DNA of 64,000 bases, from assembly GCF_014859565.1 (NCBI RefSeq), contig NZ_JACUUA010000003.1:9913-73912 (forward strand), read 5' to 3'. The notes beneath the pieces were generated by a model. The model made no database searches and was not told the DNA's origin. It saw only the letters and a program-made list of their open reading frames with translations. Shown piece by piece: positions 21,175-29,428 of this stretch. The position numbers and the translations under genes were made by a program. Origin of the DNA: Marinospirillum sp. (GTDB lineage Bacteria > Pseudomonadota > Gammaproteobacteria > Pseudomonadales > Halomonadaceae). How positions within the stretch are numbered: position 1 is the stretch's first letter; every line of letters starts with the position of its first letter.

Positions 21175-21924
21175 TCACTTCCGTTGCAAAATTTCGCGAA
21201 CCCAGCCAGCTTTGTATTCGCGCCGCAGGATTTCCGCTCTGGCACGCAACAATACTGACCAGCCCAGCAAGGCATAAAAACCCAGTACCATAATCAACAA
21301 CGGCACCCACATGGAGGCAGGCATGGCTGGTTTTTCTGTCAGGGTAAAGGTGGCGGGTTGATGCAGGGTATACCACCAATCCACCGAGTATTTAATGATA
21401 GGAATGTTGATCACGCCAACGATGGCCAGCAGTGCACAGGCTTTGGCAGCAACTTCCTGAGGTTTAACCGCTTCACGCAGTGCTATCACCCCCAGATAAA
21501 GAAAAAACAGGATCAGCATGGCTGTCAGGCGAGCATCCCACATCCACCAGGTACCCCAGGTTGGCACTCCCCAGATGGCACCTGTGACCAGCGCAATAAA
21601 GGTCATTGCGGCACCCACGGGAGCTAGCGCCTGTGCCACCACATCGGCCATTTTCATTTTCCACACCAGCAGCACCACACCAGCTACAGCCATCATTATG
21701 TAAACCGACTGCGCCAGAAAAGCGGCGGGCACATGGATGTAGATAATCCGAAAACTGTTACCCTGCTGATAATCCATCGGGGCATAGGCCAAACCCCAGA
21801 CCAGTCCTACCGCCAGCAAAAGGACAGTGGATATTGCAAACCAGGGCAACCAGGTGCCGGTGATCTGATAAAACCATTTAGGCGAGCCAAGACGATGATA
21901 AAGCGTTTTCAGCCAGTTCCACAC
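21175..21924 (-). CDS. ccmC: Heme transport protein CcmC
   Basis: Six-helix membrane protein that loads heme onto CcmE. It carries the tryptophan-rich WWD motif ([15 protein letters not shown]) in a periplasmic loop and the flanking histidines. At 249 residues it matches E. coli CcmC (245). It follows ccmB by 23 bp and precedes ccmD by 3 bp. Confidence 0.96.
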   Translation of the reverse strand: MWNWLKTLYHRLGSPKWFYQITGTWLPWFAISTVLLLAVGLVWGLAYAPMDYQQGNSFRIIYIHVPAAFLAQSVYIMMAVAGVVLLVWKMKMADVVAQALAPVGAAMTFIALVTGAIWGVPTWGTWWMWDARLTAMLILFFLYLGVIALREAVKPQEVAAKACALLAIVGVINIPIIKYSVDWWYTLHQPATFTLTEKPAMPASMWVPLLIMVLGFYALLGWSVLLRARAEILRREYKAGWVREILQRK

Positions 21925-21947
21925 GTTCAGTTACCCTTTTGTTATTT

Positions 21948-22703
21948 TCATTCGCCGGAAACCGCAATCCGCAAGGCGGCTGCTATTGCCCAGGGCGCCA
22001 GTGCCAGCGCCAGCAGTGTTAATGCCGCCAGCAGGGCAAGGTGAGCGCCTGGTGGGTGACCACCAATCGCTGCCTGCATGGCTCCGGTGCCAAAAATCAG
22101 CACCGGGATATAAAAAGGCAGTACCAGCAGCGTCATTAATACCCCGGATTTGCCAACCCCAGTTGTCAGCGCAGCTCCTATGGCACCCACCAGCGTGAGC
22201 GCCAGACTGCCCAGCAACAGCGATAACATCAATACACCCTGCCCTTGCCAGGGCAAATAAAGCATCACCCCCATAAAAGGCGACAACAGCACCAGTGGCA
22301 GGCTACTCAGTAACCAGTGCACTGCCAACTTGGCCAGTGCCAAAGGCGCGGCAGGATAACCACTGACCAGCATTTGTTCCAGCGATCCATCCTGCAGATC
22401 CGGGCGAAACAAAGCATCCAGCGACATCAGCACAGCCAGTAATGCTGCCACCCAGAGCACTCCCGGTGCAACCGGCGCAAGGATTTCTTCGGTGGGAGAA
22501 ATACCCAGTGGGAAAAGCACCACCACCAGTGCAAAAAACACCAGCGGATTAACCAGATCACCCCGCCGCCTAACTTGTAATCGCCATTCACGTTTTAAGG
22601 CTGCAGAAAAGACCACACCCAGCCCCGGCAAGTTCGTTTTTTTTGTCTGCAGGCGACAAAAAGCCGCAGCTTTTACTGTGCCAGTGACAAGCAAATCAGT
22701 CAT
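21948..22703 (-). CDS. ccmB: Heme exporter permease CcmB
   Basis: Membrane subunit of the CcmAB ATPase that releases holo-CcmE from CcmC. Six hydrophobic segments follow the family start KREWRLQVRRRGDLVNPLVF. The ATG at 22703 overlaps the ccmA stop by four bases, which supports it. It adds about 30 residues before the usual CcmB start, so the protein is 251 residues against about 220. A shorter start has no better ribosome-binding site that I can see. Confidence 0.93.
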   Translation of the reverse strand: MTDLLVTGTVKAAAFCRLQTKKTNLPGLGVVFSAALKREWRLQVRRRGDLVNPLVFFALVVVLFPLGISPTEEILAPVAPGVLWVAALLAVLMSLDALFRPDLQDGSLEQMLVSGYPAAPLALAKLAVHWLLSSLPLVLLSPFMGVMLYLPWQGQGVLMLSLLLGSLALTLVGAIGAALTTGVGKSGVLMTLLVLPFYIPVLIFGTGAMQAAIGGHPPGAHLALLAALTLLALALAPWAIAAALRIAVSGE

Positions 22704-23350
22704 GAGTGTGCACCCAGGTGTACTTTTCTTAATCCGGGCAGGGTTTCCAGTGCGTGATGACTGGTCAGTATCACTGCTCCGCCTTGATTGGCGTGAGATA
22801 CCAGCAAGGATTCCATTGCGGTCACTCCATCTTTATCCAGCGCGGTAAAAGGTTCATCCAGCAACCACAGCGGACGTTGTGTGAACAACAGGCGTGCCAG
22901 TGCTACACGTCTTTTCTGCCCTGCCGAGAGGTGCTGGCAAGGATGATCTTCATAACCCTGCAAACCAACCTGACGCAGCGCCTGCTCCAGCAGGGCTTCA
23001 TCCTGCAGGCCTTCCAGAGCAGCAAACCAGCTCAGATTTTCCAGCGGAGTCAGGTCAGCTTTGATACCGGCCAGATGACCAATAAACAACATCGACTGAA
23101 GAAATTCTTCCTGCTGATCCTGTATGGGTTTACCCTGCCAGTAGACCTCTCCTTCAGCATGGGGTAACAAACCCGCCAGCAGGCGCATCAGGCTGGTTTT
23201 TCCCACGCCATTGGGGCCTTCCAGCTGCAGGATGTCACCGAGATGAACCTCAAAATTCAGGTGTGAAAAAAGCACTCGTTCATCTCGCTCACAACTGAGC
23301 TGATGCACAGCGAGCAGGGGCACTGAACTGGTGGGTTGCTGGATATTCAA
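22700..23350 (-). CDS. ccmA: Cytochrome c biogenesis ATPase CcmA
   Basis: ATP-binding subunit of the CcmAB complex. Family sequence begins at LLAVHQLSCERDERVLF; Walker A is GPNGVGKTS, the signature is LSAGQKRRVALARLL and Walker B LWLLDEPFTALD. The start is uncertain: I prefer a TTG at 23350 (AAGG eight bases upstream), while a GTG at 23392 would add 14 residues. First gene of the nine-gene ccm operon. It is divergent from the fliK-like gene; no strong promoter is evident in the gap between them. Confidence 0.92.
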   Translation of the reverse strand: MNIQQPTSSVPLLAVHQLSCERDERVLFSHLNFEVHLGDILQLEGPNGVGKTSLMRLLAGLLPHAEGEVYWQGKPIQDQQEEFLQSMLFIGHLAGIKADLTPLENLSWFAALEGLQDEALLEQALRQVGLQGYEDHPCQHLSAGQKRRVALARLLFTQRPLWLLDEPFTALDKDGVTAMESLLVSHANQGGAVILTSHHALETLPGLRKVHLGAHS

Positions 23351-23462
23351 ACGAGGAACCTTACAAAATTGCGGTTCAAATAGGTGCCACACTTTACTAT
23401 GATCCCGCTTAAACCGCTACCCGACACGCGTGCCTAAGGCGGTCGCTTACAGGAGAGAAACC

Positions 23463-25064
23463 ATGCAGGGTATGCCACTGACCACTACCAGCAGATCAGA
23501 CAGCCTGCCAGCAGGCAGCCCTGTCAGTATGCGTGCAACACCGCTGGAAGGCCGACCACTTGCAAGTGGGCAGATCAGCAGTGGGCAGGTGATTTCCAGC
23601 CAACCAGCTGCACAGGGTGACGGCTACCGGGTGCAGGTACAGCTAACCAGTGGTGAACAACTGACACTGCGAACGGATCGCCCATTAGCGGAAGGACAAC
23701 AATTACAGCTGCAAGGCCGCAATGATGGCCAGCTGCAGCTGCGCTTGCTACCCCCAACTCCTGCCACAGTTGCCAGTCGATTACTGGCTCAGCTTCCGGC
23801 ACTGCAAATTCAGCTCAGCGGTACCAACAACTTGCAATTGCCGGTTGGCAGCGGTATTCGTGGTGAAGTCAGCAGCAGCCTGACACAAGGCGGCAGGCAA
23901 CTGGTTTCCTTACAACTTTCCTCTGGGCAGACACTGCAGCTACCTTTGGATCGTCCGCTGGCTACCGGCCAGCAGATCCACCTGACCCGCACCGAAGCAG
24001 GCTTGGAGTTGCGGTTACTGACCCGTGAAATGGCACAGCAGCTGGATCAACTGCTGCCAGCCCAGAATCCCGGCAGCAATACGGCATCAAACCGTAACAC
24101 ACCACCACCTGCCAGTTTGCAGACTCTGCTGGAAATGGCCGGTGCACAACTCAGGCAAGCCCTGCCTCGTCAGGCACCCTTGTCACAACCGCTGCAACAG
24201 CTGGCACAACTGGTCAGACAACTACCAACCACACCCGGTAATGAGACCCCACGCACGGCGGATCGCCCGGTAACCACAACCAACAGTAGCACCAGCCCAC
24301 AAACCAGCAATCCGGTGAATACCCTCCGAGAGCATCTGGGTGGATTGTTACGGCTGATACCTCAGGGCAATCAACCCCCTACAGCCAATGCCCTGCAGCA
24401 GTTTATTCCGTTCAGCGGATTGCTGCTGGAAGCCAATATCGCTAGAGGAGCTCAGACCTCTCCGACTGGTGGTGATCTTAAACTCTTATTGCAGCAAGCC
24501 AGCGCTCTGATCCGGCAGGGTGCCTTGCAGGGACAGACCAGCACCCCCAGACAACAACAGGTAACCCAGCAGATAGCCCAACAGCTGCAGGCTGCTGAAT
24601 CTCGTATTCAAGTTTTACAGCAAAGCAGCTTACAGGCTACCCAAGCCACTCATGAGCGGGGGCAGCCAGGCCAGATACTGCAGTTGGATTTGCCTTATGC
24701 TATTCGTGGTGACTGGTTTCAGGCACAGCTGGAAATTCGCCGCTGGATTGATGAAAAGGATGCGGAGGCGGCATTGGAAGAGCTGGAGCGTCAGACACGC
24801 TGCTGGGAAGTACAGCTGAGTTTTGATTTACAGGATTGGGGTAAAATTCATACCCTGCTGCGTCTCAAGGGTGAGCAGCTGAAAGCGGACATCTGGGTGG
24901 AATCAGAAACAGCCTTTGCACCGATCAGTCATCAGGCTGAATTATTGGAGGCACGATTACGCAGAGTGGGTGCAGAAGTTGAGCGGGTGGATTGTCATCT
25001 GGGCACACCTTCCAAACTGAAAAATAGCACAAACAACCAGCAAATCATTGATACACGGATATAA
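23463..25064 (+). CDS. FliK-like flagellar hook-length control domain protein
   Basis: Protein of 533 residues from the ATG at 23463 (AGGAGA eight bases upstream; an upstream alternative start at 23430 has no such site). The body is Gln-, Ser- and Pro-rich and low in complexity. The last ~110 residues carry a FliK C-terminal-like domain (WEVQLSFDLQDWGKIHTLLRLKGEQLKADIWVE is the region, residues ~445-480). It differs from the canonical FliK at 42759-44123, so the window holds two. It is followed by a stand-alone FlhB C-terminal gene, and both are on the plus strand while all surrounding motility genes are minus. Pseudomonads carry a similar gene near ccm. Role in hook or export control is inferred. 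Confidence 0.75.
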   Translation: MQGMPLTTTSRSDSLPAGSPVSMRATPLEGRPLASGQISSGQVISSQPAAQGDGYRVQVQLTSGEQLTLRTDRPLAEGQQLQLQGRNDGQLQLRLLPPTPATVASRLLAQLPALQIQLSGTNNLQLPVGSGIRGEVSSSLTQGGRQLVSLQLSSGQTLQLPLDRPLATGQQIHLTRTEAGLELRLLTREMAQQLDQLLPAQNPGSNTASNRNTPPPASLQTLLEMAGAQLRQALPRQAPLSQPLQQLAQLVRQLPTTPGNETPRTADRPVTTTNSSTSPQTSNPVNTLREHLGGLLRLIPQGNQPPTANALQQFIPFSGLLLEANIARGAQTSPTGGDLKLLLQQASALIRQGALQGQTSTPRQQQVTQQIAQQLQAAESRIQVLQQSSLQATQATHERGQPGQILQLDLPYAIRGDWFQAQLEIRRWIDEKDAEAALEELERQTRCWEVQLSFDLQDWGKIHTLLRLKGEQLKADIWVESETAFAPISHQAELLEARLRRVGAEVERVDCHLGTPSKLKNSTNNQQIIDTRI

Positions 25065-25066
25065 GC

Positions 25067-25369
25067 ATGCGACTGACACCCCAGGCACCCCGTCGACCCA
25101 AACGCGCCATGGCGCTGCAATATGATGGGCTGGGTGCACCACGCCTGACAGCAAAAGGCTGTGCAGAAACAGCAGAAAGGATTATGGCAATTGCGGAAGA
25201 ACACGGCATCCCGATTTATGAAGATCCGGGGTTAGCCGCTGCTCTGGCACATCTGGAGCTGGGCGAGGAAATTCCTGAATTATTGTATCTGGCAATTGCG
25301 GAGGTACTGGCGTTTGTATACGGGCTGGACACACTCAAGCAGAAAACATCCAGACAGCCCGGGGTTTAA
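25067..25369 (+). CDS. FlhB C-terminal-domain-like protein (FlhX type)
   Basis: Protein of 100 residues aligning with the cytoplasmic C-terminal domain of FlhB, the export substrate-specificity switch (ALQYDGLGAPRLTAKG matches ALKYDELGNGAPKVLAKG of the FlhB in this window). The autocleavage NPTH motif of FlhB is replaced here by RPKR, so it cannot self-cleave but resembles the already cleaved fragment. Starts 2 bp after the fliK-like stop; its end overlaps the converging DUF2802 gene by four bases. Such proteins can substitute for the FlhB C-terminal part in some bacteria. Function here is inferred. Confidence 0.82.
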   Translation: MRLTPQAPRRPKRAMALQYDGLGAPRLTAKGCAETAERIMAIAEEHGIPIYEDPGLAAALAHLELGEEIPELLYLAIAEVLAFVYGLDTLKQKTSRQPGV

Positions 25370-25812
25370 TTCATGCTGTAGTGCTCTTCCCTGATTGGCC
25401 TTTCTTTCTGGGCTTTTAATTCAGTGTGCACCAGTGTGATCAATTCAGCTTCAACCCTGGCAAGACCACAGTTCTCTATCAGGTCTTCAGCCGTGGCGCC
25501 CATTTCTACCAGACGCACCGCATAGGCATAAGGCAGGCTACCGGGGTCACGCTGTTCAAACTCCATTTGACGTTCCATGGTGGAGTTCAGTCGTTTTTCA
25601 ACCTCCACCAGTCGCTGCCCAACACCAATGGAACCACTGCCCATGGCATGGGTTTCATTACGCAAAGCCTTGACCAGCAGGTAGGTTTCATTGCGTGCAT
25701 CAGTCAGGCGCTCTTTCAGTTGTCGTATGTGTGAAAAACACACCAGTGACAACCCCAGACCCAGAGCAGCCAGCAATAAAGCAAACAATTCAAACCAACC
25801 CGGTAAAGGCAT
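25366..25812 (-). CDS. DUF2802 protein, chemotaxis-cluster associated
   Basis: Protein of 148 residues with an N-terminal transmembrane helix (about residues 6-25), a coiled-coil segment (about 28-75) and a C-terminal helix-rich region (PYAYAVRLVEMGATAEDLIENCGLARVEAELI) that is the DUF2802 core. The start overlaps the cheW stop (TGATG), so it is translationally coupled to cheW. Members regularly sit after cheW in polar-flagellate gammaproteobacteria. Function is unknown; a helper of polar chemotaxis arrays is a guess from context. Confidence 0.78.
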   Translation of the reverse strand: MPLPGWFELFALLLAALGLGLSLVCFSHIRQLKERLTDARNETYLLVKALRNETHAMGSGSIGVGQRLVEVEKRLNSTMERQMEFEQRDPGSLPYAYAVRLVEMGATAEDLIENCGLARVEAELITLVHTELKAQKERPIREEHYSMN

Positions 25813-26300
25813 CAGATGGCTGCCAGCTCAGACCACTCTTCTTCTGACATCAGCTTGTTCAGCTCGACCAGAATGAGCAGTTCATTGTTTTTGTTGCAGA
25901 CACCCTGAATGAACTTGGCACTTTCTTCGTTACCAACATTCGGTGCAGTTTCAATTTCAGACTGCTTGAGGTAAACCACCTCGGCAACAGAATCAACCAT
26001 AATACCTACAACCTGCTGATCGGCTTCAATGATCATGATACGTGTAGCATCACTGACATCACTGGGCGGCAGGCCAAAACGCTGGCGGGTATCAATGACA
26101 GTGACCACATTACCGCGCAGGTTGATGATGCCCAGCACGTAATCTGGAGCACCGGGAACGGGTGCAATTTCTGTATAACGCAGAACTTCTTGAACCATCA
26201 TGACATTAATGCCATAGGTTTCTTCAGCCAGACGGAAGGTCACATACTGGAGTACCGGATCAGAAGTGCTTTCAGTCTGAATTTTTTGTGGGCTAGACAT
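25812..26300 (-). CDS. cheW: Chemotaxis coupling protein CheW
   Basis: Adapter that couples chemoreceptors to the CheA kinase. A single CheW SH3-like domain covers residues ~15-155 (YVTFRLAEETYGINVMMVQEVLRY, then GIINLRGNVVTVIDTRQRFG). It has 162 residues. It lies 117 bp after parP, so it may have its own promoter, but I could not find a convincing one. It is followed by the coupled DUF2802 gene. Confidence 0.94.
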   Translation of the reverse strand: MSSPQKIQTESTSDPVLQYVTFRLAEETYGINVMMVQEVLRYTEIAPVPGAPDYVLGIINLRGNVVTVIDTRQRFGLPPSDVSDATRIMIIEADQQVVGIMVDSVAEVVYLKQSEIETAPNVGNEESAKFIQGVCNKNNELLILVELNKLMSEEEWSELAAI

Positions 26301-26417
26301 GGTTCAATCCTTTCGTTCAGAATTTGGGAAACACCCATGAGTTGTTATGCTAATACACCTCTGCAGGGAAGAACAGCACTCTTCACACCCAGATTACTGC
26401 TCCACCTGCAAAAGCGG

Positions 26418-27374
26418 CTAATCATCCAAATCTTTTAAAGCACTCAGGTTGGCAGGCTCCATCTGGCCATGACCTTCCCGAAGCAGTCGATCAAATGCGG
26501 CTACATCAATCAGCGCACACATATGATCAATGACAGTTCCAGCCAGCCAGGGGCGTTTGCCCAGCGAAGTACGCCAGCGCACTTGATCCGGCTGCAGTGA
26601 AATGGAGCGATCCACAGCATTACACGACAAACCCCAGGCACTGTTGTGAATACGAATGATCAGTTTATACGGCTCAGGATTACTGGTAATCAACGCTGGC
26701 GGCAACACCCACTGGGCCGTATCCACCATACAAACATTCATATTGTTTGAGCGCAACATGCCAATAAACCAGTCTGGCTGACCAAACAAGGGAGTGGGTT
26801 CTTTTTCAATCTTGATGATGCCACCCAACTCAACCAGTGGCACCGCAAGGGTTAAACCTTTCACCTTGAATAACAAACACTCAAAACGCTCCTGCGCCCA
26901 GACCGGACGACCATTTTTCCAACCCGGAGGTGATGGCGGTTGATCGGGAACCTGAGGAGTATCCGGAGTCACTACCGGTTGTGCAGCCTGAATTTCTGGT
27001 TTAGATTCAGCAACTACAGGCTCAGCAAGCACTTCTGCAGCAATCGGTTCAGGTTCTGCAATAATTGGCGCAACAACAGGCTCAGGTTCTGTTATGACCG
27101 GCTCCGGCAGAGGATCAGGTAGTTTCAGATCAGGTAAAATCACCTGAGGTGTTGTAACAACCTCCGCCATCACCGGACGTGCCGGCTCTGCAGCAGCCTG
27201 TCTGGCACGAACCATAGAATCACTGAGTTGACGTGCCTGCAGGGATTCTTCCCGCCGCGGGCTGCTCGGCTCAAGATAGTCATCAATCACCTGGTCATCG
27301 TCAGATGGATCTTCACGCAGCAGTGCCTCAAGATACCCTTCAATCGCCTGCTGGGGTGTTTCATGCCAGCTCAT
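26418..27374 (-). CDS. CheW-domain protein, ParP-like
   Basis: Protein of 318 residues with an N-terminal acidic part, a Pro/Glu/Val-rich repeat stretch (repeated EPxxxxxxEPE pattern, about residues 82-150) and a C-terminal CheW-like domain (about 165-310). The ATG overlaps the parC stop by four bases. In Vibrio the ParP protein has this build: it binds the ParA-like ATPase ParC and the CheA localisation domain and retains arrays at the cell pole. The assignment as ParP rests on architecture plus the neighbour. Confidence 0.82.
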   Translation of the reverse strand: MSWHETPQQAIEGYLEALLREDPSDDDQVIDDYLEPSSPRREESLQARQLSDSMVRARQAAAEPARPVMAEVVTTPQVILPDLKLPDPLPEPVITEPEPVVAPIIAEPEPIAAEVLAEPVVAESKPEIQAAQPVVTPDTPQVPDQPPSPPGWKNGRPVWAQERFECLLFKVKGLTLAVPLVELGGIIKIEKEPTPLFGQPDWFIGMLRSNNMNVCMVDTAQWVLPPALITSNPEPYKLIIRIHNSAWGLSCNAVDRSISLQPDQVRWRTSLGKRPWLAGTVIDHMCALIDVAAFDRLLREGHGQMEPANLSALKDLDD

Positions 27375-28183
27375 CAGCCATCCTCCTGCTCTGAAGCGCT
27401 CTGACGACGAAGCTCATTTTCTTTTTCCTGCAAAAACTTCAGTAAAACCGTATAGGCATGTACGCCACGGCTGTTGGGGTCAAGCATGGATGCGGGCATA
27501 CCCGCCACACTGGCATCACGGAACTTGGTATCCACCGGCACCATAGAGTGCCAGATCACGTCACCATAGGTGTTACGCAACAACCGCAGGCTTTGAATGG
27601 ATGCCTGAGTACGGCGATCATAGAGTGTTGGAACCACGGTGTAGGGCAAAGCCTGTTTGCGCGCTTTATTGATCATTTTCAGGGTACGCATCATGCGCTC
27701 CAGACCTTTGATGGCCAGGAACTCGGTCTGCACAGGAATAATCAGCTGTTCGCAAGCCGCCAGAGCGTTGATCATCAGCAAACCCAGCACCGGCGGGCTA
27801 TCAATCAATACATAGTCAAAACGGTTCCACAGCTGTGCCAGCGACTTGGCAATCACCAATCCCATACCACTTTGACCACTCATCTGGCGTTCCAAGGTAG
27901 CCAGTGCCGTGGAGGCAGCAATGATTTTCATCCGGTCATGGCCAGTATCCAGCAACAGACTGGCCGGTAAGGACTCGGGAACCTGCTTGTGCTGAAAGAG
28001 GTCATAGACACTTCTCTCAACGCTATCAGGATCGTATTTAAAATAACTGGTCAGCGAGCCGTGTGGATCAAGATCCAGCAGCAATACCTGATGGCCACGG
28101 TCGGCAAGAATACCGCCGAGAGTCACGGCTGTCGTGGTTTTGCCAACACCGCCTTTTTGATTAGCAACTGCCCAGACATGCAT
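27374..28183 (-). CDS. parC: ParA-family ATPase ParC (polar chemotaxis positioning)
   Basis: Deviant-Walker ATPase with KGGVGKTT at residues 10-17, a DLDPHGSLTSYF switch and a DSPP motif. It has 269 residues. It closely resembles the ParA-like protein encoded between the che and cheW genes of pseudomonads, and ParC of Vibrio, which recruits chemotaxis proteins to the old pole. It is not FlhG/FleN, which lies after flhF in relatives and lacks this sequence. Transcribed just after cheB (31 bp) and coupled to parP. The symbol follows Vibrio usage and is unrelated to topoisomerase ParC. Confidence 0.83.
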   Translation of the reverse strand: MHVWAVANQKGGVGKTTTAVTLGGILADRGHQVLLLDLDPHGSLTSYFKYDPDSVERSVYDLFQHKQVPESLPASLLLDTGHDRMKIIAASTALATLERQMSGQSGMGLVIAKSLAQLWNRFDYVLIDSPPVLGLLMINALAACEQLIIPVQTEFLAIKGLERMMRTLKMINKARKQALPYTVVPTLYDRRTQASIQSLRLLRNTYGDVIWHSMVPVDTKFRDASVAGMPASMLDPNSRGVHAYTVLLKFLQEKENELRRQSASEQEDG

Positions 28184-28214
28184 ACCCGTTTCAACTCCTG
28201 TTGACCACCTGAGC

Positions 28215-29402
28215 TCAGGTGACGTCGCTGATTAACTTGTCGGTGATATCCGCAAGATTGATTATTTCATCGACCAGCCCAGCTTTGGCTACAGCCATGG
28301 GCATCCCATAAATGACAGAGCTGGCTTCATCCTGTGCCCAGATCACTGAACCCGTTTCTTTTAACATTCTGCAGCCTTCACGCCCATCAGCACCCATTCC
28401 GGTTAGCACTACTGCCAGTATCTTGCCCGGGTACACACTGGCAGCCGACCCGAAGGTGACATCAACACAGGGTTTGTAATTGAGCCGCTCGTCACCTGGC
28501 AAAATTCTGATACTGCCGCGTTTATCAATCATCATCTGCTTGCCACCAGGCGCCAGCAATGCCAGTCCAGGTTTCAGTTGATCTCCATCCGCTGCTTCTT
28601 TCACTTGAATCTGACACAGGGTATTCAGCCGGTCAGCAAAAGCCCCGGTGAAGGTGGATGGCATGTGCTGAATCAAAACTATAGGGGCAGGGAAGTTGGC
28701 TGGCAAACGTGTTAAAACCGTTTGTAATGCCATGGGACCACCCGTAGATGTTCCAATCATCACCAGCGAAAAATGGCGTGGCTGTGCCCTGGGTTTGCTC
28801 GCTGGAACCAGACTGGCCTTGGCCGCTGCTCGTTCTGCCTGCTGGTGTTCCTGATTTTTACGTGCTTCTTCGCGGCGAGCAGCAATCCGGTCGGCAAGCG
28901 ATCCTCGCCTTACCTCTGCTACAGGTTGACGCGAAGCCACCGCAGGCGCTGGTGTGGCGGCAGCTCTACCGGCTGGTGCAGCCGAACGTCCAATACGGGA
29001 TGTACGGCTACGAGCAACTGTAATAATTCGCTCACAGAGCACCTTGGCCATCTTCTCAGTATTACGAGAAATATCCTCAAAGTTTTTCGGTAGGTAATCC
29101 ACCGCTCCGGCTTCAAGTGCATCCAGAGTGATACGAGCACCTTCATGGGTCAGCGATGAAAACATCAATACAGGAGTCGGTTGCTGCGCCATGATTTCGC
29201 GTACTGCAGAAATGCCATCCATCACCGGCATTTCGTAATCCATCGTGATAACGTCAGGCTTCAGTTCCAGCGTTTTCTCAACAGCTTCCTTACCATTTGA
29301 GGCCGTTCCTATCGCTTTGATGCGCGGGTCTGTCTCCAGCAGTTCACAGACTCTGCGCCGAAAAAAACCTGAGTCATCAACCACCAGAACGGTGATTGGC
29401 AT
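28215..29402 (-). CDS. cheB: Chemotaxis response regulator/methylesterase CheB
   Basis: Removes methyl groups from receptors for adaptation. An N-terminal receiver domain has phosphoacceptor D55 (ITMDYEMPVMDG). A long Ala/Arg/Gln-rich linker spans about residues 130-210, and the methylesterase domain has the active-site serine in GTSTGGP and the later MGADGREG loop. It has 395 residues; the linker makes it longer than E. coli CheB (349). No cheR is in the window. In pseudomonads motC and motD follow cheB; here parC does. Confidence 0.94.
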   Translation of the reverse strand: MPITVLVVDDSGFFRRRVCELLETDPRIKAIGTASNGKEAVEKTLELKPDVITMDYEMPVMDGISAVREIMAQQPTPVLMFSSLTHEGARITLDALEAGAVDYLPKNFEDISRNTEKMAKVLCERIITVARSRTSRIGRSAAPAGRAAATPAPAVASRQPVAEVRRGSLADRIAARREEARKNQEHQQAERAAAKASLVPASKPRAQPRHFSLVMIGTSTGGPMALQTVLTRLPANFPAPIVLIQHMPSTFTGAFADRLNTLCQIQVKEAADGDQLKPGLALLAPGGKQMMIDKRGSIRILPGDERLNYKPCVDVTFGSAASVYPGKILAVVLTGMGADGREGCRMLKETGSVIWAQDEASSVIYGMPMAVAKAGLVDEIINLADITDKLISDVT

Positions 29403-29428
29403 GTTTCTCTCCCAACCTGTTATTTGTT

